Positions 20,298 to 28,649 of a DNA stretch of 64,000 nt are shown piece after piece (within the stretch, counting starts at the first letter, position 1; every line of letters starts with the position of its first letter). The translations under genes were made by a program, and so were the position numbers. The notes under the pieces were generated by a model. It saw only the letters and a program-made list of their open reading frames with translations. It did no database searches and had not been told where the DNA came from. The DNA comes from Pseudomonas petrae. Its GTDB lineage: Bacteria; Pseudomonadota; Gammaproteobacteria; Pseudomonadales; Pseudomonadaceae. The stretch lies in assembly GCF_021728295.1 (NCBI RefSeq), contig NZ_JAKJXE010000004.1:124001-188000 (forward strand). Direction: 5' to 3'.

Positions 20298-20585
20298 CTT
20301 TTGATCTTCATACGCAAAAAGCCCAAACACCGCAAAACGCGACTTGGGTGCAGGCTGAACGCAGGTCTCGCGCAGTGGGCCGAGCCGCATGGATGCGGCG
20401 GGAGCGCCGTCAGGACAGGGATGTCCGTTCGGCGCGGGCCCACGGAGCGAGACCGGAGTGAAGGAACCCCGACGCAGGAGGGGCCAAACCGAGAGCAGGC
20501 AGTTTTGGTTACTTTTGCTGCTTTTCAAAAGTAACTCGCCGAAGGCGAAACAGTCTGCCGTTAGGCAGACACTCTTGATCTGAAG
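20298..20585 (+). repeat. ~270 bp interspersed element, copy B
   Basis: Inverted relative to copy A, and same orientation as the copy at 49497. It begins near TTTGATCTTC and ends in GCCGAAGGCGAAACAGTCTG...AGGCAGACACTCTTGATC. The terminal TCTGCC...GGCAGA can fold as a small hairpin. The GNAT pseudogene starts 13 bp beyond it. Confidence 0.88.
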
Positions 20586-20597
20586 AAGGCGCTAACC

Positions 20598-21032
20598 ATG
20601 CTCACCATCCGCCCCATGACGCTGGACGATTACGACGCCGTCACCCAACTCATGGGTGACACGCCGGGCATCTCCATGCGTGACGCGGACTCGCGCGAGT
20701 CCACCTAGCGGTATCTGCTGCGCAACCCCGGATTGAGCTTCGTCGCGGAGCACGATTCGCGCCTTTGTGGCTGTGTCATGTCGGGCCATGACGGTCGGCG
20801 CGGGTATTTGCAGCATTTGCTGGTACTGCCTGAGTATCGGCGGCAGGGGATTGGGCAGGCACTGGTCGAGCGCTGTCTGGTCAGTCTGGAGGCGGTTGGC
20901 ATTCACAAATGCCACATCGACGTGCTCAAGACCAACCCGGCTGCGGCGACCTATTGGGCGAATCAGGGCTGGCAATTGCGGGGTGACATCGATCGCTTTT
21001 CCTTCACCCGTCCCGGCAATGAAAACGCCTGA
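20598..21032 (+). pseudogene. GNAT acetyltransferase with an in-frame amber stop
   Basis: The frame from ATG 20598 (AAGAAGG ahead) reads MLTIRPMTLDDYDAV..., is broken by TAG at 20706-20708, and continues in the same frame as a normal GNAT. After the stop come NPGLSFVAEHDSRLCGCVM, the acetyl-CoA loop YRRQGIGQALVERCL and NPAAATYWANQGW. About 144 codons in all is a normal length. One base change (for example GAG to TAG) explains it. A restart at TTG 20733 would give 99 residues lacking the first strand and helix. Confidence 0.85.
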
Positions 21033-21050
21033 CGCCCGGTTAAACCCAGA

Positions 21051-21938
21051 TCAGAGCTGGGTAGCAGGCGCCACCGGCCGGCGTCTGGCGTAGACCATCA
21101 AGCCGCTGAGGAAGACAAGGCCGATGCCGAACATCGAGGCAGTGCCCGGGTAGTTGCCGAACAGCAGAATCCCGTAAGCCACCGCGAAGATGATTTGCAG
21201 ATAACCCAACGGTGCGAGCACGGACGAGGACGCGTAGCGATAGGACTTGGCCATCAGAAAATGCGCGCACAGTCCCAGCCCGCCCAACACCAACAACAGC
21301 CCCATTTGCAGCCAGTCAGGTGTGGCCCAGTAGAACGGCACAATGGCGCTGAGGATCAGGGTGCAGAAAACACCGACGTAAAAACTGCACACCGAAGGGC
21401 TGTCGGTCTCCCCCGCCAGTTGCGTGAGCAGTTGATACAGCGCGAAGAACAGCGCGGTCGCCAGGGGAAACAGCATCCACAGCGAGAAGGCGTCGCTGGC
21501 CGGGTTGATGATCACCAGCACGCCGATAAAGCCCAGCACCACCGACAGCCACTGCCAGCGATCCGCCTTGATGCCGAACATCAGCGGCGACAGGATCGTC
21601 ACACATGCAGGCGCGAGGAAGACCAGCGCCGTGGATTCGCCAATCGGCACGTGGGTCAGGCCGAACAGGAAAGACAGGCTGTCGGCGAGCAGGACCACCG
21701 CGCGCAGCAGGTGCAGCCAGGGCCGCCGGGTGTGGAACACTTGTGCGCCGCCGTTGCGCAGCAGCACGGTGGTCACCAGCGTCGAGTGAACAAGGTAGCG
21801 GGCCCACGCGACGAAGATCACCGGCAGGGAATAGATCAGCGTCTTGGAAATCGCGTCATGACTGGCGAACATCAGCGCCACGCCCGCCATCAACCACATG
21901 CCGATGACTTGCCGGTGCGCGCCGTGATGGGGAGTCAT
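21051..21938 (-). CDS. EamA/DMT-family membrane exporter
   Basis: A 295-residue protein with ten hydrophobic segments in two EamA halves (about 12-140 and 150-285). The conserved acidic residue of the first half lies in PIGESTALVFLAPA. Exporters of this family (RhaT/YdcZ/RarD relatives) move small metabolites or amino acids; the substrate is not evident. The convergent GNAT pseudogene ends 18 bp away. Confidence 0.88.
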   Translation of the reverse strand: MTPHHGAHRQVIGMWLMAGVALMFASHDAISKTLIYSLPVIFVAWARYLVHSTLVTTVLLRNGGAQVFHTRRPWLHLLRAVVLLADSLSFLFGLTHVPIGESTALVFLAPACVTILSPLMFGIKADRWQWLSVVLGFIGVLVIINPASDAFSLWMLFPLATALFFALYQLLTQLAGETDSPSVCSFYVGVFCTLILSAIVPFYWATPDWLQMGLLLVLGGLGLCAHFLMAKSYRYASSSVLAPLGYLQIIFAVAYGILLFGNYPGTASMFGIGLVFLSGLMVYARRRPVAPATQL

Positions 21939-22040
21939 TGCAAAGCCTGCGACGAAAATGATGCGCAGGAGTTAACCACAGAAGTCGGCCCAAGCGCCCC
22001 GCGCATTTGGCCAAGCGCCCCGCGCACTTTATCGCGGGCA

Positions 22041-22069
22041 ATAAAAAACCCGCCTGAGCGGGTTCTTTT
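22041..22069 (-). terminator. bidirectional terminator hairpin upstream of the DMT gene
   Basis: AACCCGC/GCGGGTT (22047-22053 with 22058-22064) is flanked by six A on the left and CTTTT on the right. The - strand form, with a run of seven T, is the stronger one. It would stop transcription from the right before the DMT promoter, yet no recognisable - strand gene precedes it. Confidence 0.7.
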
Positions 22070-22518
22070 CTATCAACACCATTCCAACGTCCTGTCAGTA
22101 GCCGTCCCGGCAAATGGTGGATCATCCATGACCTGCGAAGCACATCCAGCGCCTCGGTTGATGGATCCAAGGTTGCGCTTGTGGCGCGTCGCTGTACAGG
22201 GCGACATTGCCCCAGAGCGTGTAAGCATTTCGCCATAGCGCATGTGCGGCAGCGCTTTCACGCTCCGCCTGAAGAGCCCCTGCGCAAGCCTCGCGACAAA
22301 GGCATGGCGAAGGCATAATGTGCGCCACACGAATACGCCTGCCGAGCTGAGCCTGCGTTGCACACCCACGCTTCAGTCGGCTTCAAACCAGCCCGGTCCT
22401 GCCGCGCAACGGGAAGCGATATGCCAACTCTTCTTCTGTCACGCCCCTGCTTTCTACTCAAAAGCCCATTCGACAGCCCACTTGCCGGCCCCCTGACCCT
22501 CTCATGTTCGGTGCAGCC
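22070..22518. other. 450 bp without a recognised gene
   Basis: Open frames exist on the - strand (for example ending at 22073, right at the terminator) but their products look like nothing I know and have poor codon pattern. Placed behind a good - strand terminator, this could be the remains of a lost gene. I see no repeat or strong palindrome. Confidence 0.4.
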
Positions 22519-24231
22519 ATGATCGAAGTCACCGAAGTCTCCATCGCGCAATTGCGCGCTGCACTGGAGGACGGCCAGACCACCGCCGTCGAACTGGTTA
22601 AAGCCTACCTCGCCCGAATTGACGCCTACGACGGCACCGACACCGCCACCGCGCTCAATGCCGTGGTCGTGCGCAATCCCCAGGCCCTTGATGAAGCGCA
22701 GGCTTCCGATGACCGTCGCGCGCGAGGCGAAACCCTCGGCCCCCTCGACGGCATTCCCTACACCGCCAAAGACAGCTATCTGGTCAAAGGCCTCACCGCC
22801 GCATCGGGCAGCCCGGCGTTTGCCGAACTGGTCGCCCACCGCGACGCGTTCACCATCGAGCGGCTGCGTGCCGCCGGCGCGATCTGTCTGGGCAAAACCA
22901 ACATGCCGCCAATGGCCAATGGCGGCATGCAGCGTGGTGTGTATGGCCGCGCCGAAAGCCCTTACAACGGGGGTTTCCTGACGGCGCCGTTTGCGTCCGG
23001 ATCGTCCAACGGCGCCGGCACTGCAACGGCCGCGAGTTTCGCGGCGTTCGGGCTGGCCGAAGAGACCTGGTCGAGCGGCCGTGGACCTGCATCGAACAAC
23101 GGCCTGTGCGCTTACACGCCATCGCGCGGGGTGATTTCGGTGCGCGGCAACTGGCCGCTGACGCCGACCATGGACGTGGTCGTGCCCTTCGCCCGAACCA
23201 TGGCCGACCTGCTCGAAGTGCTGGACGTAGTGGTCGCCGAAGACCCCGACACACGCGGCGACCTGTGGCGCTTGCAGCCGTGGGTGCCCATTCCCGCCGT
23301 CGACGCGGTGCGCCCGGCGTCCTACACCGGGCTCGCTGCCAGCCCGCAAACCCTGGCGGGCAAACGCTTCGGTGTGCCGCGCATGTACATCAATGCCGAC
23401 CCTCAAGCCGGTACCTCCGAATCACCCGGCATTGGCGGCCCTACCGGCCAGCGCATCATCACCCGCGCGTCGGTGATCGACCTCTGGGAACAGGCGCGCA
23501 ACGCACTCGAAGCCCAAGGTGCTGAAGTCATCGAGGTGGATTTCCCGCTGGTCTCCAACTGCGAAGGCGATCGACCCGGCGCGCCAACGGTGTACAACCG
23601 CGGCATTGTCTCCAAGGCGTTTCTGCACCACGAACTGTGGGACCTCACCGCCTGGGCCTTCGATGACTTTCTACAAGCCAACGGCGACCCGAAACTGAAC
23701 CGCCTGGCCGACGTCAACGGCCCGCTGATCTTCCCCCACGACCCCGGCACCCTGCCTAACCGCGAGGGCGATCTCGCCGCAGGCATGGACGAATACGTGA
23801 AGATGGCCCAGCGCGGCATCACGCCATGGGACCAGATCGACACCCTCGCGGACGGCTTGCGCGGGCTGGAACACACCCGGCGCATTGACCTCGAAGACTG
23901 GATGCAGCGGCTCGGGCTGGACGCGGTGCTGTTCCCGACCGTCGCCGACGTGGCCCCGGCCGATGCGGACGTCAACCCGGCCTCGGCGGACATCGCCTGG
24001 AGCAACGGCGTCTGGGTCGCCAACGGCAACCTCGCGATCCGCCACCTCGGCGTGCCCACCGTCACCGTGCCGATGGGCGTGATGGCCGACATTGGCATGC
24101 CGGTGGGTTTGACCTTCGCCGGCCGTGCTTACGATGACTCCGCGCTGCTACGCTTCGCTTCTGCTTTCGAATCCATCGGCAGCCAGCGGTTGATCCCGCC
24201 GCGCACGCCGCCGCTGTCTTCTGCTCGATAA
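22519..24231 (+). CDS. amidase-signature-family amidohydrolase
   Basis: About 570 residues. The catalytic Lys lies in YTAKDSYLV (about 85). The glycine/serine segment FASGSSNGAG provides the cis-Ser, and the nucleophile region is EETWSSGRGPAS instead of the usual GTDTGGSIRxP, so the enzyme is a diverged branch. It hydrolyses some amide; the substrate is unknown. ATG 22519 starts the conserved IEVTEVSIAQLRAAL; the frame also allows ATG 22504. A GST gene follows after 72 bp. Confidence 0.85.
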   Translation: MIEVTEVSIAQLRAALEDGQTTAVELVKAYLARIDAYDGTDTATALNAVVVRNPQALDEAQASDDRRARGETLGPLDGIPYTAKDSYLVKGLTAASGSPAFAELVAHRDAFTIERLRAAGAICLGKTNMPPMANGGMQRGVYGRAESPYNGGFLTAPFASGSSNGAGTATAASFAAFGLAEETWSSGRGPASNNGLCAYTPSRGVISVRGNWPLTPTMDVVVPFARTMADLLEVLDVVVAEDPDTRGDLWRLQPWVPIPAVDAVRPASYTGLAASPQTLAGKRFGVPRMYINADPQAGTSESPGIGGPTGQRIITRASVIDLWEQARNALEAQGAEVIEVDFPLVSNCEGDRPGAPTVYNRGIVSKAFLHHELWDLTAWAFDDFLQANGDPKLNRLADVNGPLIFPHDPGTLPNREGDLAAGMDEYVKMAQRGITPWDQIDTLADGLRGLEHTRRIDLEDWMQRLGLDAVLFPTVADVAPADADVNPASADIAWSNGVWVANGNLAIRHLGVPTVTVPMGVMADIGMPVGLTFAGRAYDDSALLRFASAFESIGSQRLIPPRTPPLSSAR

Positions 24232-24303
24232 ACAGTGTTAAAGGGTCGGGGCCATCGCGCCTCGACTCTTCCCGCTAAAACTGACCCTCAGGAGATGTGT
24301 TCA

Positions 24304-25143
24304 ATGAGCAAGGCACCCTACGTCCCGCCTACCGTGTGGAAACACGAAGCGCCCTCCGGCGGCCAGTTCGCCAGCATCAACCGCCCGACGGCCGGGCCGA
24401 CTCATGAAAAAGTCCTGCCGGTCGGCAAGCACCCGTTGCAGCTGTATTCACTGGCCACGCCCAATGGCGTCAAGGTGACGATTCTGCTTGAAGAGCTCCT
24501 CGCCCTCGGCCACAGCGGCGCCGAATACGACGCCTGGCTGATCCGTATAGGCGAGGGGGATCAATTCGGCAGTGGCTTCGTCGACATCAACCCCAACTCG
24601 AAAATCCCTGCGCTGCTGGACCGCAGCGTCGAACCGGGCATTCGCGTATTCGAATCCGGCTCGATCCTGCTGTATCTGGCGGAGAAGTTTGGCGAGTTGC
24701 TGCCCAAGGACCTGGCCGGCCGCACCGAAACCCTGAACTGGCTGTTCTGGCAAATGGGCGCTGCGCCGTATCTGGGTGGGGGCTTCGGGCACTTTTACGT
24801 GTACGCGCCGGAGAAGTTCGAATACGCGATCGACCGCTTCACCATGGAAGCCAAGCGTCAGCTGGACGTGCTGAATCGGCGCCTCAGCGAAAGCACTTAC
24901 CTGGCCGGTGACAGCTACACCATCGCCGACATCGCCGTGTGGTCGTGGTACGGGCAAGTGGCACGCAATACCGTGTACGGCGCCGCCGAATTCCTCGCCG
25001 CCCACGAATACACCCACGTGCAGCGCTGGGCCGAAACCATTGCACAGCGGCCAGCGGTTATTCGCGGCATGCGGGTCAACCGGACCTGGGGCGATGAAGC
25101 CACGCAAGTGCCGGAACGGCATGATGCGTCGGACCTGGATTGA
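24304..25143 (+). CDS. yghU: YghU-type glutathione S-transferase/disulfide reductase
   Basis: A 279-residue protein matching the YghU (nu-class GST) layout. An N-terminal extension (YVPPTVWKHEAPSGGQFASI) precedes the thioredoxin-like domain. The active-site loop is LATPNGVKV with Thr/Asn in place of Cys. The glutathione-binding ESGSILLYLAEKF comes next, then an all-helical C-terminal domain. YghU relatives reduce disulfides using two glutathione molecules. CAGGAGA lies 8 nt before ATG 24304. Confidence 0.92.
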   Translation: MSKAPYVPPTVWKHEAPSGGQFASINRPTAGPTHEKVLPVGKHPLQLYSLATPNGVKVTILLEELLALGHSGAEYDAWLIRIGEGDQFGSGFVDINPNSKIPALLDRSVEPGIRVFESGSILLYLAEKFGELLPKDLAGRTETLNWLFWQMGAAPYLGGGFGHFYVYAPEKFEYAIDRFTMEAKRQLDVLNRRLSESTYLAGDSYTIADIAVWSWYGQVARNTVYGAAEFLAAHEYTHVQRWAETIAQRPAVIRGMRVNRTWGDEATQVPERHDASDLD

Positions 25144-25192
25144 CGCAAATCCAGGCGGTGAGTAAGGGCTCTCACTGACACACCGTAGATCC

Positions 25193-25353
25193 CTGTAGGA
25201 CCGGCTTCAGCCGGGAAAGCGTCGGTCGTCACGCCGCAACATTCATGGCGCTCACACCAACCTCTTCCCGGCTAAAGCCGGTCCCACAAGGACACCGCAT
25301 TCATCCAGCTGCACCGCGTGCTCTGGGTAGGACCGGCTTCAGCCGGGAAGGGG
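25193..25353. repeat. BIME (one and a half units) between convergent genes
   Basis: TAGGACCGGCTTCAGCCGGG (about 25196) faces CCCGGCTAAAGCCGGTCCCAC (about 25267-25287), and a further half-unit lies at 25327-25350. It abuts the 3' end of the aldo/keto reductase gene. Confidence 0.85.
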
Positions 25354-26220
25354 TCAGGCGCTCTGCCCGTCGAGTTCGGCGAGCATGTCGTGCGGAATCA
25401 CCAGCTCGGCGGCGGTGAGGTTTTCGTGCAAATGCGCCACCGAGGAGGTGCCCGGGATCAGCAGCAGGTTGGGCGCACGCTGCAGCAGCCACGCAAGCGC
25501 CACGCACATCGGCGAGGTGTCGAGGCGCGCGGCAACGTCCGACAGGGTTTGCGACTGCAAGGGCGTGAAACCGCCCAGCGGGAAGAACGGCACGTAGGCG
25601 ATGCCCTGTTTGCCGAGCTCGGCGATGAGTTGCTCGTCATCGCGGTGGGCCAGGTTGTAGTGGTTTTGCACGCAGACCACCTCGGCAATGGTCTGCGCCT
25701 CGGCGACCTGTCTGGCGCTGACGTTGCTCAGGCCCAGATGCTGAATCAGCCCCTGACGCTGCAACTCGGCCAGGGCGCTGAACTGCTCGGCAATCGACGC
25801 TTCGTCCGGTGAATGCCCGGTGCCCCACGCCCTGAAGTTCACCACGTGCAGCGCTTCCACTCCGAGATTGCGCAGGTTGTCGTGCACCGCGCTCACCAGT
25901 TCCGCCGGGCTGTTGGCGGGATTCCATGAAGCGTCAGCCCCTCGGGACCCGCCAACCTTGGTAACGATCATCAGCTCGTCGGCATAAGGATGCAGGGCTT
26001 CGCGGATCAGTCGGTTGGTGACATGGGGGCCATAAAAGTCGGCCGTGTCGATATGGTTGACCCCGGCCGCCACCGCTTCACGCAACACGGCGATGGCGGC
26101 AGCGTGGTCTTTCGGCGGCCCGTAAACGCCCGGTCCCGCCAGTTGCATGGCGCCGTAGCCCATGCGGTTGACGGTGCGGCCGCCGAATGAAAAGTGTCCT
26201 GCTTTGCTGGCCTGGCTCAT
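25354..26220 (-). CDS. aldo/keto reductase, YdbC-like
   Basis: A 288-residue (beta/alpha)8 oxidoreductase. The catalytic residues are Asp and Tyr in HIDTADFYGPHV (about 58-63) and Lys in IVTKVGGSRG (about 88). The usual catalytic His position reads VNFRAWG. The NADPH-binding GLSNVSARQV and LLIPGTSSVAHLHEN close the barrel. The sequence closely follows the E. coli YdbC pattern (pyridoxal reductase-like), so a role in aldehyde or pyridoxal reduction is possible. It is divergent from a LysR gene. Confidence 0.9.
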   Translation of the reverse strand: MSQASKAGHFSFGGRTVNRMGYGAMQLAGPGVYGPPKDHAAAIAVLREAVAAGVNHIDTADFYGPHVTNRLIREALHPYADELMIVTKVGGSRGADASWNPANSPAELVSAVHDNLRNLGVEALHVVNFRAWGTGHSPDEASIAEQFSALAELQRQGLIQHLGLSNVSARQVAEAQTIAEVVCVQNHYNLAHRDDEQLIAELGKQGIAYVPFFPLGGFTPLQSQTLSDVAARLDTSPMCVALAWLLQRAPNLLLIPGTSSVAHLHENLTAAELVIPHDMLAELDGQSA

Positions 26221-26320
26221 GGGTGACGCCTCGTGATCAAGAATGTGGGATGACTATAGGCGTTGACCGATGCGCTGATAATCAGGTGCAATCGGCACGG
26301 GTTGTACGAGCGAGCGGACA

Positions 26321-27220
26321 ATGGCGACAGACATTCAGGATTTGCTGGCCTTCGTGGCCGTGGTCAACGCACGGGGTTTTCGTGAAGGCGCACGGCTGAG
26401 TGGCAAGTCAGCCTCCAGCCTCAGCGATGCCGTTCGGCGCATGGAATCGCGCCTGGGCGTACGCTTGCTCAACCGCACCACGCGCAGCGTCGTGCCGACA
26501 GAAGCCGGCGCACGGCTGATGGAGCGGATTGTCCCGGCCCTCGGCGAAGTCGAATCCGCGCTGGACGTGGTCAATGATTTCCGCGACCGCCCTTCGGGCA
26601 CGCTGAAGCTCAACGTGCCCGTCAGCGCCGCCAGCTTGATATTGCCGGGGATTATCACCCCGTTCCTTCAAGCGCACCCGGACATCCGCATGGAAGTGGT
26701 CACTGAGGAAAGCTTCGTCGACATGCTCGCCGCCGGCTGCGACGCTGGCATCCGCTACGACGACCGCCTGGAGCAGGACATGATCGCCGTTCCCATCGGC
26801 CCGCGCGTTCAGCGTTTCGCGACGGCTGCATCGCCGGCGTATCTCGATGCCCGGGGCCGGCCCGAGCATCCCCGGGATCTGTTGAACCACAGTTGCCTGC
26901 GGGGCAAATTCCCCAGCGGTTCTATTCCACTGTGGGAATACGAGCGCGACGGCGAAGTGTTACGTGTCGACCCTACCGGCCCACTGACCGTTCGGATTGG
27001 TGGCGCAGTCGATCTTGCCGTGCAAACCGCCGTCGACGGCCTGGGCATCGTTTCGTTGTTCGAAGACTGGTTGCGCCCCTATCTCGACAGCGGCTTACTT
27101 GAGCCGGTGCTCGAACCCTGGTGGCCAAGTTTCAGCGGGCCCTTTCTGTATTACCCGGGGCGGCGCTATGTGCCATCACCGTTGAGAGCATTCCTGGACT
27201 TCATCCAGCGGCGGGCGTAA
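26321..27220 (+). CDS. LysR-family transcriptional regulator
   Basis: A 299-residue LTTR with the N-terminal helix-turn-helix (about 5-62: DLLAFVAVVNARGFREGARL, then LLNRTTRSVVPTEAG) and a substrate-binding domain (about 90-295). The LNVPVSAAS and CDAGIRYDDRLEQDM elements are those of the large CrgA-like LTTR group. It is divergent from the YdbC-type reductase with 100 bp between, the usual arrangement for an LTTR and its target. Confidence 0.9.
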   Translation: MATDIQDLLAFVAVVNARGFREGARLSGKSASSLSDAVRRMESRLGVRLLNRTTRSVVPTEAGARLMERIVPALGEVESALDVVNDFRDRPSGTLKLNVPVSAASLILPGIITPFLQAHPDIRMEVVTEESFVDMLAAGCDAGIRYDDRLEQDMIAVPIGPRVQRFATAASPAYLDARGRPEHPRDLLNHSCLRGKFPSGSIPLWEYERDGEVLRVDPTGPLTVRIGGAVDLAVQTAVDGLGIVSLFEDWLRPYLDSGLLEPVLEPWWPSFSGPFLYYPGRRYVPSPLRAFLDFIQRRA

Positions 27221-27323
27221 CGCTTATCCATGCCTGAGCTTAATCAGTCTTTTAAACAAATAAGCTGATGGCGCAAGTTCATGGCGAACGACACCGCGGG
27301 ATGTTCCAGGTCAATAATCGGGC

Positions 27324-27360
27324 AAAAAAAAACGCTGCATTCAATGCAGCGTTTCTTTTA
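27324..27360. terminator. bidirectional terminator
   Basis: AACGCTGCATT/AATGCAGCGTT (27331-27341 with 27343-27353) is flanked by nine A on the left and TCTTTT on the right. It separates the convergent LysR gene and the DUF2790 gene. Confidence 0.85.
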
Positions 27361-27396
27361 TAGCGTTTGTAGTTGAAGCCGCCAGGGCACTGGCGA

Positions 27397-27669
27397 TCAA
27401 CCATTTTGACGACCGTAGCCCATGATGGTGTAGTCAAGGGTGTGGGTCACGCCAGCGTGGTCAACATACACCATGGTGGATTGCACCGGACCATCAACTT
27501 TCTGTGGGTCCTGGGCGTTTTTGATGCTGATCACTTTAGCGACGTCGATGCCTTTGTGACGGTTGTATTGTTCAACTTGGGTCAAAGGCTGTTGGCTGGT
27601 GGCTGGGAGCTCGCCGGCAGCGGCAAACACACTGACAAGGGACAGGGCGGCGAAGGCTAATACTTTCAT
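27397..27669 (-). CDS. DUF2790 small exported protein
   Basis: About 90 residues starting MKVLAFAALSLVSVFAAAGE, a clear signal peptide cleaved near Ala-Gly-Glu. The mature DUF2790 domain ends VTHTLDYTIMGYGRQNG. The family is found mainly in Pseudomonas, is periplasmic, and has no assigned function. GGAGA lies 7 nt before ATG 27669; the frame extends upstream but without a ribosome-binding site. Confidence 0.85.
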   Translation of the reverse strand: MKVLAFAALSLVSVFAAAGELPATSQQPLTQVEQYNRHKGIDVAKVISIKNAQDPQKVDGPVQSTMVYVDHAGVTHTLDYTIMGYGRQNG

Positions 27670-27690
27670 GGTGGTTCTCCAGAAGTTCAT

Positions 27691-28185
27691 TAATTAGTGA
27701 TTAAGCAAAGCGCTTGTCGTTTGCTTCTGGGGCCATTCTGTTCGTGATCGGCGCAGATGATAAATACTTAAAATCGATAAAGCCCATCACCGTCATCGAT
27801 GCTCGAATTGATTAGATCAATTCCTGTAATAGACCCTTGCGCATTCTGTTAATGCCGCAACTTAGTGCGCACCTGATCAGTCCTGCGCAAACACCCTTTT
27901 CGGTGCGGCAAAACCGGGGACTGCACTTTCCCGGAGCGCTTCATGTTGTCGCGGGCCATTTAACTGTGCCTCGGGAAATATTTTCCGCACGATCAAACAT
28001 TTCCAATGATGAACGTACTACCATTCATTCCGCTGACTCGTCCCGACCCGAAGATGTCCGAGCAGACCTCTATAAAGCGCTGGCCACTGGCACGGCGCTA
28101 TTCAAAACAAACCGAAGCCTTGATGCCGCCTCACGAGCCTGCTCGTGGCGCAGTGCGTCAACCGTGATGACCTTCTGAGGTTGAG
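27691..28185. other. intergenic region upstream of the molybdenum oxidase operon
   Basis: About 490 bp, noticeably AT-richer than its flanks near 27690-27840 (AATACTTAAAATCGATAAAG, then GATTAGATCAATTCC). It must hold the divergent promoters of the DUF2790 gene and the oxidase operon. I found no convincing sigma-54 site, palindrome or reading frame with a ribosome-binding site. Confidence 0.4.
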
Positions 28186-28638
28186 ATGCAGAAATTGATG
28201 ATTAACGGCCAGGAGCACAACCTGGATGTCGCCGACGACATGCCATTGTTGTGGGTCCTGCGCGACGTGATGGGCCTGACCGGCACCAAATACGGCTGCG
28301 GCATTGCCCAGTGCGGCGTGTGCACCGTGCACCTGGACGGCCAGGCCGTGCGTTCATGCGTGCTGCCGGTCAGCGCCGTAGCAGGCCGCAAGGTCACGAC
28401 CATCGAAGCGGTCGGCGAGCAGGCCGTGGGGCAGGCGGTACAGAAAGCCTGGCTGGACCACGAAGTCGTGCAATGCGGCTACTGCCAGTCGGGGCAGATC
28501 ATGTCCGCCGTCGCGCTGTTGCAGGAACACCCCAAAGCCAACGACGAGCAGATCGTCAACGCCATGTCGGGCAACCTCTGCCGCTGCGCCACTTACACCC
28601 GCATTCGCGCCGCCATCAAAAGCGTCAGCCAGGCCTGA
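28186..28638 (+). CDS. 2Fe-2S subunit of a xanthine-oxidase-family dehydrogenase (IorA-like)
   Basis: A 150-residue iron-sulfur protein with a plant-ferredoxin cluster (C38, C43, C46, C58 in [11 protein letters not shown] and RSCVL) and a C-terminal helical cluster (C97, C100, C132, C134 in QCGYC and NLCRC). This is the small electron-transfer subunit of two-subunit molybdenum hydroxylases such as isoquinoline 1-oxidoreductase and aldehyde dehydrogenases of this type. It precedes the Mo subunit by 11 bp, and a triheme cytochrome c completes the operon. Confidence 0.93.
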   Translation: MQKLMINGQEHNLDVADDMPLLWVLRDVMGLTGTKYGCGIAQCGVCTVHLDGQAVRSCVLPVSAVAGRKVTTIEAVGEQAVGQAVQKAWLDHEVVQCGYCQSGQIMSAVALLQEHPKANDEQIVNAMSGNLCRCATYTRIRAAIKSVSQA

Positions 28639-28649
28639 AGGAAGTCATC

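Noticed and set aside
22073..22369. - strand frame ending at a terminator
   Set aside because: Position behind the terminator is suggestive, but the product is unfamiliar, several frames are equally open, and no ribosome-binding site is seen.
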